From assembly GCF_000745855.1 (NCBI RefSeq), contig NZ_JQKD01000011.1:62001-126000 (forward strand): 64,000 bases of DNA. The letters run 5' to 3'. This DNA is from Xenophilus azovorans DSM 13620 (lineage in GTDB: Bacteria; Pseudomonadota; Gammaproteobacteria; Burkholderiales; Burkholderiaceae_C). Below the pieces are notes generated by a model. That model made no database searches, was not told where the DNA came from, and saw nothing but the letters and a program-made list of their open reading frames with translations. The translations under genes and the position numbers were made by a program. This document shows positions 57,796 to 64,000 of this stretch, one piece after another. Positions within the stretch are counted from its first letter, which is position 1. Every line of letters starts with the position of its first letter.

Positions 57796-58719
57796 ATGAG
57801 CAAGAAGATCAAGTGTGCCCTCATCGGCCCCGGCAACATCGGCACCGACCTGCTGGCCAAGCTGCAGCGCAGCCCGGTGCTGGCGCCGGTGTGGATGGTG
57901 GGCATCGACCCCGAGTCCGACGGCCTCAAGCGCGCCCGCGAGCTGGGCATCAAGACCACGGCCGACGGCGTGGACGGCCTGCTGCCGCACCTGGAGGCCG
58001 ACGGCGTGCAGATCGTGTTCGACGCCACCAGCGCCTACGTGCATGCCGAGAACAGCCGCAAGGTCAACGAGCGCGGTGCGCTGATGATCGACCTCACGCC
58101 CGCGGCCATCGGTCCCTTCTGCGTGCCGCCCGTCAACCTGGCGGAGCTGCTGGACTCCGGCGCCATGAACGTCAACATGGTCACCTGCGGCGGCCAGGCC
58201 ACCATCCCGATGGTGCGCGCCGTCTCGCGCGTGCAGCCGGTGGACTACGCGGAGATCGTCGCCACCGTGTCCTCGCGCAGCGCCGGCCCCGGCACGCGCA
58301 AGAACATCGACGAGTTCACGCGCACCACCGCCGGCGCCGTGGCCCAGGTGGGCGGCGCCAAGCAGGGCAAGGCCATCATCGTCATCAACCCGGCCGAGCC
58401 GCCGCTGATCATGCGCGACACCGTGCACTGCCTGGTCGAAGGCGCGCCGCGCGAGGCCGAGATCCGCGCCTCCGTCGAGCAGATGCTGCGCGAGGTGCAG
58501 AAGTACGTGCCCGGCTACCGCATCGTCAACGGCCCGGTGTTCGACGGCCAGCGCGTCTCCATCTACCTGGAGGTCGAGGGCCTGGGCGACTACCTGCCCA
58601 AGTACTCCGGCAACCTGGACATCATGACCGCCGCCGCCGCGCGCACCGCCGAGATGTTTGCCGAGGCGCTGCTGGCCGGCCGGCTGGCGCTGCAGCCCGC
58701 CGAAGCCGCCGCCGCCTGA
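57796..58719 (+). CDS. dmpF: Acetaldehyde dehydrogenase (CoA-acylating)
   Basis: The protein has 307 residues. The NAD fold starts [13 protein letters not shown] at residues 7-19, and the catalytic Cys is in [13 protein letters not shown] near 130. It forms a channelled complex with the aldolase DmpG and turns acetaldehyde into acetyl-CoA. AAGGA lies upstream of the ATG. Confidence 0.95.
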   Translation: MSKKIKCALIGPGNIGTDLLAKLQRSPVLAPVWMVGIDPESDGLKRARELGIKTTADGVDGLLPHLEADGVQIVFDATSAYVHAENSRKVNERGALMIDLTPAAIGPFCVPPVNLAELLDSGAMNVNMVTCGGQATIPMVRAVSRVQPVDYAEIVATVSSRSAGPGTRKNIDEFTRTTAGAVAQVGGAKQGKAIIVINPAEPPLIMRDTVHCLVEGAPREAEIRASVEQMLREVQKYVPGYRIVNGPVFDGQRVSIYLEVEGLGDYLPKYSGNLDIMTAAAARTAEMFAEALLAGRLALQPAEAAAA

Positions 58720-58738
58720 ACCCACGAGGAGAAACACC

Positions 58739-59776
58739 ATGAGCCACCTTGAAGGCAGGCGCGTCACCCTGCACGACATGACGCTGCGCGACGGCATGCA
58801 CCCCAAGCGCCACCAGATGAGCCTGCAGCAGATGAAGGACATCGCCCGCGGCCTGGACGCCGCCGGCGTGCCGCTGATCGAGGTCACGCACGGCGACGGG
58901 CTGGGCGGCAGCTCGGTCAACTACGGCTTCCCGGCACACACCGACGAGGAGTACCTCGGCGCCGTCATCCCGCTGATGAAGCAGGCGAAGGTGTCGGCCC
59001 TGCTGCTGCCCGGCATCGGCACCGTGGACCACCTGAAGATGGCGCACGGCCTGGGCGTCGCCACCATCCGCGTCGCCACCCACTGCACCGAGGCCGACGT
59101 GAGCGAGCAGCACATCACGGCCGCGCGCAAGCTCGGCATGGACACGGTCGGCTTCCTGATGATGGCGCACATGAACAGCCCCGAGGGGCTGGTGAAGCAG
59201 GCGAAGCTGATGGAAGGCTACGGCGCCAACTGCATCTACGTGACCGACTCGGCCGGCTACCTGCTGCCCGAGCAGGTGAAGGAGCGCATCGCCGCCGTGC
59301 GCGCCGCGCTCCAACCCGAAACCGAGCTGGGCTTCCACGGCCACCACAACCTCGCGATGGGCGTGGCCAACTCCATCGCCGCCATCGAAGCCGGCGCCAA
59401 CCGCATCGACGCCGCCTCGGCCGGCCTGGGCGCCGGCGCCGGCAACACGCCGATGGAGGTGCTGGTGGCCGTGTGCGAGCGCATGGGCATCGTCACCGGC
59501 GTGGACCTGTGGAAGATCCAGGACGTGGCGGACGACCTGGTGGTGCCGATCATGGACTTCCCGATCCGCATCGACCGCGATGCGCTCACGCTGGGCTATG
59601 CCGGCGTGTACGGCTCCTTCCTGCTGTTCGCCAAGCGCGCCGAGAAGAAGTACGGCGTGCCCGCGCGCGAACTGCTGGTGGAGCTGGGCCGGCGCGGCAT
59701 GGTCGGCGGGCAGGAGGACATGATCGAGGACACCGCGCTGACCCTGGCGCGCGAACGCGGCCTGCTGGCTGCCTGA
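58739..59776 (+). CDS. dmpG: 4-hydroxy-2-oxovalerate aldolase
   Basis: The protein has 345 residues, an HMGL-like TIM barrel. [14 protein letters not shown] at residues 13-26 holds metal and catalytic residues, and [14 protein letters not shown] near 198-211 holds the metal histidines. It splits 4-hydroxy-2-oxovalerate into pyruvate and acetaldehyde for DmpF. GAGGAGA precedes ATG 58739. Confidence 0.95.
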   Translation: MSHLEGRRVTLHDMTLRDGMHPKRHQMSLQQMKDIARGLDAAGVPLIEVTHGDGLGGSSVNYGFPAHTDEEYLGAVIPLMKQAKVSALLLPGIGTVDHLKMAHGLGVATIRVATHCTEADVSEQHITAARKLGMDTVGFLMMAHMNSPEGLVKQAKLMEGYGANCIYVTDSAGYLLPEQVKERIAAVRAALQPETELGFHGHHNLAMGVANSIAAIEAGANRIDAASAGLGAGAGNTPMEVLVAVCERMGIVTGVDLWKIQDVADDLVVPIMDFPIRIDRDALTLGYAGVYGSFLLFAKRAEKKYGVPARELLVELGRRGMVGGQEDMIEDTALTLARERGLLAA

Positions 59777-59787
59777 AGGGGAAGCGC

Positions 59788-60576
59788 ATGGCACTCGACA
59801 GGAACACCATCGACCAGCTCGCCGCCCACCTGGAGACCTGCGAACTGGAGGCGCGGGACACGCCCAAGATCACCGACGAGCACCCCGGCATGGACTGGGA
59901 CGACGCCTACGCGATCCAGGACGCGATCCTCGCGCGCAAGCTGGCCCGCGGCGCGCGCGTGGTGGGCCTCAAGGCCGGCCTGACCTCGCACGCCAAGATG
60001 AAGCAGATGGGCGTGGACAGCCCCGTCTTCGGCTTCCTCGTGGACGCGTTCAGCGTGCCCGAGGGCGCCTCGGTGAAGACGGCCGAGCTGATCCACCCCA
60101 AGGTCGAGCCCGAGATCGCCTTCGTGCTCAAGCACGCGCTCAAGGGGCCGGGCTGCCACATCGGCGCCGTGCTCGCGGCCACCGACTTCGTGCTGCCCGG
60201 CATCGAGGTGATCGACAGCCGCTACCGCGACTTCAAGTTCGACCTCAAGAGCGTGGTGGCCGACAACACCTCGGCCGCGCGCTTCGTGGTCGGCGGCCGC
60301 GCGCTGCGGCCCGAGCAGGTGGATCTGCGCACCGTCGGCATCGTGCTGGAGAAGAACGGCGCGCCGGTGGCGCTGGGGGCCGGCGCCTCGGTGCTGGGCC
60401 ACCCGGCCGCCGCGGTCGCCATGCTGGCCAACCACCTGGGCCGGCAGGGCAGGGAGATTCCTGCCGGCAGCCTAGTCCTCTCGGGCGGCGCCACCGAGGC
60501 AGTGGCGGTGGAGGCGGGCGACGCGGTGACGCTGCGCGTGCAGGGCATGGGCAGCGTCGGGCTGCGCTTCGCCTGA
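59788..60576 (+). CDS. dmpH: 4-oxalocrotonate decarboxylase
   Basis: The protein has 262 residues, with the same fold as DmpE. VVGLKAGLTSHAKMKQMGVDSPVFGFL and HPKVEPEIAFVL blocks (in pieces) contain the metal site. It releases CO2 from the tautomerised 4-oxalocrotonate and normally works in a complex with the hydratase DmpE. AAGGGGA precedes the ATG. Confidence 0.94.
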   Translation: MALDRNTIDQLAAHLETCELEARDTPKITDEHPGMDWDDAYAIQDAILARKLARGARVVGLKAGLTSHAKMKQMGVDSPVFGFLVDAFSVPEGASVKTAELIHPKVEPEIAFVLKHALKGPGCHIGAVLAATDFVLPGIEVIDSRYRDFKFDLKSVVADNTSAARFVVGGRALRPEQVDLRTVGIVLEKNGAPVALGAGASVLGHPAAAVAMLANHLGRQGREIPAGSLVLSGGATEAVAVEAGDAVTLRVQGMGSVGLRFA

Positions 60577-60594
60577 GCGCAGGGAGGCACGGCC

Positions 60595-60786
60595 ATGCCC
60601 TTCGCCCAGATCTACATGATCGAAGGCCGCACCGAGGCGCAGAAGAAGGCGGTGATCGAGAAGGTCTCGCAGGCGCTGGTGGAGGCCACCGGCGCGCCGA
60701 TGGCCAACGTGCGCGTCTGGATCCAGGAGGTGCCCAAGGAGAACTGGGGCATCGCCGGCGTCAGCGCCAAGGAGCTGGGGCGCTAG
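60595..60786 (+). CDS. dmpI: 4-oxalocrotonate tautomerase
   Basis: The protein has 63 residues. Pro-2 (Pro-1 after Met removal) is the catalytic base, IEGRTEAQKKAVIEKV supplies Arg-11, and VRVWIQEVPKENWGIAG the second Arg. It is the last gene of the operon. The TAG stop is only 3 bp from the stop of fnr on the other strand, and no terminator fits between. Confidence 0.93.
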   Translation: MPFAQIYMIEGRTEAQKKAVIEKVSQALVEATGAPMANVRVWIQEVPKENWGIAGVSAKELGR

Positions 60787-60789
60787 CCG

Positions 60790-61515
60790 TCAGGCGCAGA
60801 CGGTGGGGTTCACCAGCCGCTTGAGCGCGTCCGCGTCGAGGATGCGCACGTGGCGCTGGTTCACCTCGACCAGACCGTCCTCGACGAACTTGGAGAGCGT
60901 GCGGCTCACGGTCTCCAGCTTCAGGCCCAGGTAGCTGCCGATCTCCTCGCGCGTCATGCGCAGCACCAGTTCGCTGGCCGAGAAGCCGCGCGCGTGCAGG
61001 CGCTGCACCAGGTTCAGCAGGAAGGCGGCCAGGCGCTCCTCGGCGCGCATGCTGCCCAGCAGCAGCATCACGCCGTGCTCGCGCACGATCTCGCGGCTCA
61101 TGATCTGGTGCACGTGGCGCTGCAGCGCCGTGACCTCGCGCGACAGCTCCTCGATGCGGTCGAAGGGCATCACGCAGACCTCCGCGTCCTCCAGCGCCAC
61201 GGCGTCGCAGGTGTGGTGGTTGTTGACGATGCCGTCCAGGCCGATGATCTCGCCGGCCATCTGGAAGCCGGTGACCTGGTCGCGCCCGTCCTCGGCCGTC
61301 ACCTGGGTCTTGAAGACGCCGGTGCGGATGGCGTAGAGCGCCGAGAAGCGCTCGCCGTTGCGGAACAGCGTCTCCTTGCGTTTGACCTTGCGCCGCGTGG
61401 CCACGAGGTCGTCGATGCGCTCCAGTTCGGTCGGCTGCAGGCCCACCGGCATGCAAAGCTCCCGCAGGTTGCAGTTCGAGCAGGCGACTTTGATCTTTTC
61501 GGGCGTCATGGTCAT
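60790..61515 (-). CDS. fnr: FNR-type oxygen-sensing regulator
   Basis: The protein has 241 residues. Cluster cysteines are C12, C15, C21 and C103, so a 4Fe-4S oxygen sensor is intact. The recognition helix has the E-T-V-S-R pattern of FNR (E-x-x-S-R). A longer frame begins at ATG 61581, but that codon overlaps a CACAAT -10 element that fits the FNR box upstream, and no ribosome site precedes it; I therefore prefer 61515. It probably regulates ccoI, ccoNOQP, hemN, uspA and itself. Confidence 0.93.
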   Translation of the reverse strand: MTMTPEKIKVACSNCNLRELCMPVGLQPTELERIDDLVATRRKVKRKETLFRNGERFSALYAIRTGVFKTQVTAEDGRDQVTGFQMAGEIIGLDGIVNNHHTCDAVALEDAEVCVMPFDRIEELSREVTALQRHVHQIMSREIVREHGVMLLLGSMRAEERLAAFLLNLVQRLHARGFSASELVLRMTREEIGSYLGLKLETVSRTLSKFVEDGLVEVNQRHVRILDADALKRLVNPTVCA

Positions 61516-61606
61516 CAGGTGAGTCGGTCCGACGGTGGCGCCGACGGGCACGAGGCGCGGATCCGCGGCCCTCGACGGCATTGTGCGCGTGCAATCCTCC
61601 GGCGGA

Positions 61607-61620
61607 TTGATCCAGGTCAA
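61607..61620. promoter_or_regulatory. FNR box between fnr and hemN
   Basis: TTGATCCAGGTCAA is centred 82 bp before the hemN ATG and about 98 bp before the preferred fnr ATG. On the fnr strand a CACAAT element (61585-61580) fits activation at about -41.5. On the hemN strand the -10 is weak. It is placed for control of both genes. Confidence 0.8.
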
Positions 61621-61695
61621 ACAAGCCGAAGCCCAACCGCCGCACAGTGCAAGGGTACCCCCGCCACGGGGGCTTTGCCCACCCCGGCCGCCACG

Positions 61696-63132
61696 ATGAG
61701 TCCGCTGACCCTCAACCCTTCTCCCGCCGCCCGCGATGCGGCGGCCGCCGAACCCGTGCTGTCCCCGGCGCTGCTGCGCCGCTTCGATGTGCCCGGCCCG
61801 CGCTACACCTCCTATCCCACGGCCGACCGCTTCGTGGAGGCCTTCGGCGCCGACGACTACGCCCAGGCGCTGGCCCAGCGCCGGCAGGCCGGCCGCGCGG
61901 CGGGGCTGCCGCTGTCGCTGTACGTCCACATCCCCTTCTGCCACTCGCTGTGCTACTACTGCGCGTGCAACAAGATCGTCACCAAGCGGCACGAGAAGGG
62001 GCGCGAGTACCTGCAGTACCTGCGCCGCGAGATCGCGCTGCAGGTCGAGCACCTGGGGCAGGGCGCGCCGGTCAGCCAGCTGCACCTGGGCGGCGGCACG
62101 CCCACCTTCCTGAACGACGGCGAGCTGGCGCAGCTGATGGACATGCTGCGCCAGGCCTTCGCCTTCGCGCCGCAGGGCGAATATTCCATCGAGGTCGACC
62201 CGCGCACCGTCGACGAGGCGCGGCTGGCCCGCCTGGCGGAGCTGGGCTTCAACCGGCTGAGCTTCGGCGTGCAGGACTTCGACCCGGACGTGCAGAAGGC
62301 GGTGCACCGCGTGCAGCCGGCGGCCGAGGTGTTCGCCCTGGTGGCGGCCGCGCGGCGCCTGGGCTTCGGCTCGATCAACGTCGACCTGATCTACGGCCTG
62401 CCGCGCCAGAACGCCGAGTCCTTCGAGCGGACGCTGGCCCAGGTGGGCGAGCTGCGGCCCGACCGCATCGCGCTGTACGCCTATGCCCACCTGCCCGAGC
62501 GCTTCAAGCCGCAGCGCCGCATCGACGCCGCCGAACTGCCGCCGGCCGGCGCCAAGGTGGAGATGCTCTCGCGCGCCATCGCGTCCTTCGCCGAGGCCGG
62601 CTACAGCTACATCGGCATGGACCACTTCGCGCTGCCCGACGACACGCTGGCCGTCGCCCGGCGGCAGGGGCGGCTGCACCGCAACTTCCAGGGCTACAGC
62701 ACACAGCCGGATTGCGACATCATCGGCCTGGGCGTGTCGGCGATCGGACGCGTGGGCGCCACCTACAGCCAGAACGCCAAGTCGCTGGAGGAGTACTACG
62801 ACCTGATCGGCCAGGGCCGCCTGCCCGTGGTGCGGGGCCTGGCCCTGACGCGCGACGACCTGCTGCGGCGCACCGTCATCATGGCCCTGATGTGCCAGGG
62901 GCGGGTGGACTTCGAGGCGGTGGGCGCGGCGCACCTGATCGACTTCCAGCGCCATTTCGCGGCCGAGCTGGAGGCGCTGCAGTCGCTGGCCGGCGAGGGC
63001 CTGGTGCGGGTGGACGCGCATGCCATCGAGGTCACGCCCACCGGCTGGTTCTTCGTGCGCGCCATCGCGATGGTGTTCGACCGCTACCTGCAGGCCGATC
63101 GCGCTCGCTCGCGTTTTTCACGAATTATTTGA
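61696..63132 (+). CDS. hemN: Oxygen-independent coproporphyrinogen III oxidase
   Basis: The protein has 478 residues, a radical SAM enzyme. The cluster motif is C82-x3-C86-x2-C89 followed by C91, as in HemN. HLGGGTPTFL near residues 133-142 and GVQDFDPDVQKAVHR near 190-204 are conserved. It makes protoporphyrinogen for heme when oxygen is scarce, supporting cbb3 oxidase synthesis. ATG 61696 lies 76 bp after the FNR box. Confidence 0.95.
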   Translation: MSPLTLNPSPAARDAAAAEPVLSPALLRRFDVPGPRYTSYPTADRFVEAFGADDYAQALAQRRQAGRAAGLPLSLYVHIPFCHSLCYYCACNKIVTKRHEKGREYLQYLRREIALQVEHLGQGAPVSQLHLGGGTPTFLNDGELAQLMDMLRQAFAFAPQGEYSIEVDPRTVDEARLARLAELGFNRLSFGVQDFDPDVQKAVHRVQPAAEVFALVAAARRLGFGSINVDLIYGLPRQNAESFERTLAQVGELRPDRIALYAYAHLPERFKPQRRIDAAELPPAGAKVEMLSRAIASFAEAGYSYIGMDHFALPDDTLAVARRQGRLHRNFQGYSTQPDCDIIGLGVSAIGRVGATYSQNAKSLEEYYDLIGQGRLPVVRGLALTRDDLLRRTVIMALMCQGRVDFEAVGAAHLIDFQRHFAAELEALQSLAGEGLVRVDAHAIEVTPTGWFFVRAIAMVFDRYLQADRARSRFSRII

Positions 63133-63139
63133 ATGCACC

Positions 63140-63256
63140 CCCAGTCTTCGCGGACTTCGTTCCGCTTCGCCAACCCCCTTCCAGGGGGCACACGCCGCGG
63201 CCCGGCCAAGCCGGTTCCGCGCGTGTTCCCGCATGGCCTGCTCCGCGGCCTTCGGA
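63140..63256. repeat. REP-like extragenic repeat between hemN and the TauE/SafE gene
   Basis: The stretch has CCCCC/GGGGG blocks and AAGCCGG-type dyads. Positions 63231-63256 repeat 40037-40062 exactly over 26 bp. It fills most of the 158-bp gap. It belongs to the same family as the repeat before ccoS and, more loosely, the insert in ccoI. Confidence 0.7.
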
Positions 63257-63290
63257 GTGTGGCGGGCCGGGCGAGGGGCGCATCGCTGGT

Positions 63291-63998
63291 ATGAACGTCT
63301 CCCTGGCAGCGACGGTCTTCCTGATGGGCCTGGCCGGCGGTCCGCACTGCGTGGCCATGTGCGGCGCGGCCTGCGCCGGGCTGGGGCAGGCGGCCGGCGC
63401 GCACCGCGGGCGGGCGCTGTGGGGCTTCCAGGCCGGGCGGCTGGCCGGCTACTCGGCGCTGGGTGCGCTGGCGGCGGCCACGGTGCAGGGGCTGGGCTGG
63501 CTCGGCGGGCAGGTCGCGGCGCTGCGGCCGCTGTGGACGCTGCTGCACGTCGCGGCGCTGGTGCTGGGCCTGGCACTGCTGTTGCGGGCACGCCAGCCCG
63601 TCTGGCTGGACCGCCCGGCGCGCGGCGTCTGGCGGCAGGTGCAGCGCCTGGGCGCCACGCGCAGCGGGCCGCTGCTGCTGGGCGCGCTGTGGTCGCTGCT
63701 GCCCTGCGGGCTGCTCTGGTCGGCGTTGCTCGTCGCGGCGCTGGCGGGCGACGCCTGGGCCGGCGCCGGCAGCATGGCGCTGTTCGCGCTCGGCAGCGGC
63801 CTGTGGCTGCTGGCGGGGCCCTGGCTCTGGCTGCGCCTGGCCAACGCCGGCTGGCGCGGCGCGCAGGCCGGCGCCGCCACCTTGCGCGGCGAATGGGGCG
63901 TACGCATCGCAGGCGGGGCGCTGGCGGCCAGCGCGCTGTGGATGCTGCTGCACGGCACGCCCTCCGGCCGGGCCTTCATGGCCTGGTGCCTGGGCTGA
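63291..63998 (+). CDS. TauE/SafE-family membrane protein (CcoH-type, cbb3 associated)
   Basis: The protein has 235 residues and six membrane helices. GLAGGPHCVAMCGAACAGLG at residues 14-33 has the H-C-x3-C pattern of the copper-related sulfite-exporter-like proteins found in cbb3 loci. Proteins of this type are thought to help supply copper to the oxidase. It ends 2 bp before the window edge and is complete. Confidence 0.85.
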   Translation: MNVSLAATVFLMGLAGGPHCVAMCGAACAGLGQAAGAHRGRALWGFQAGRLAGYSALGALAAATVQGLGWLGGQVAALRPLWTLLHVAALVLGLALLLRARQPVWLDRPARGVWRQVQRLGATRSGPLLLGALWSLLPCGLLWSALLVAALAGDAWAGAGSMALFALGSGLWLLAGPWLWLRLANAGWRGAQAGAATLRGEWGVRIAGGALAASALWMLLHGTPSGRAFMAWCLG

Positions 63999-64000
63999 GG

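Noticed and set aside
61516-61581. Longer N terminus for FNR starting at 61581
   Set aside because: The ATG overlaps the CACAAT -10 element spaced for the FNR box, has no ribosome site, and the added residues are not FNR-like. It cannot be fully excluded.

Overview
The window is high-GC, gene-dense DNA from a betaproteobacterium. Burkholderiales, and within them the Comamonadaceae, fit best. Pointers are the tRNA-Cys/tRNA-Leu pair beside a tRNA-Gly remnant, Bug-type solute receptors, a TIGR04438-type Trp-rich protein, class I and class II fumarases side by side, a ccoI-ccoS-ccoNOQP-ccoG cluster with fnr and hemN, and a Comamonas/Pseudomonas-type phenol (dmp/aph) operon. The assignment rests on gene content and remembered family knowledge; no search was run.

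Positions 1-3488 look like the terminal part of an ICEclc-type integrative and conjugative element: a truncated small gene, parA, alpA, a BisR-like gene and a His-rich DUF305 membrane protein. An outward-facing promoter and an 18-bp copy of the 3' end of tRNA-Gly (attachment core) close the element. tRNA-Cys and tRNA-Leu follow at once. The rest of the element lies left of the window.

Positions 3.9-31.8 kb are chromosomal housekeeping and accessory genes: a ferredoxin, a UMF1-type transporter, murI, class I fumarase divergent from fumC, proVWX (glycine betaine/proline uptake), a Sel1 protein, a UPF0114 protein, acs, a sulfatase/Bug/LysR module, a cytochrome c, ilvD with a divergent LysR gene, bacterioferritin, a LysR/SDR pair, lgt and an RluA-type pseudouridine synthase. 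Positions 31.9-36.8 kb are a malonate operon (matR, matA, a Bug receptor, matB) behind a perfect palindrome.

Positions 36.9-45.6 kb are a micro-oxic respiration locus: uspA, ccoI (with an 84-bp REP-like insert read in frame), ccoS, ccoNOQP, ccoG, a FixH-like gene and a small membrane protein, with FNR boxes. The locus appears to resume at 60.8 kb with fnr, hemN and a TauE/SafE (CcoH-type) protein. Between the halves sits a 15-kb phenol module: aphS-like and dmpR regulators (minus strand), then a sigma-54 promoter driving dmpKLMNOPQB, a GlcG/HbpS-like gene and dmpCDEFGHI. These genes convert phenol to catechol, cleave the ring by the meta route and yield pyruvate and acetyl-CoA. dmpI and fnr converge with a 3-bp gap and no terminator. 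FNR, the high-affinity cbb3 oxidase and an oxygen-consuming aromatic pathway are thus physically interleaved.
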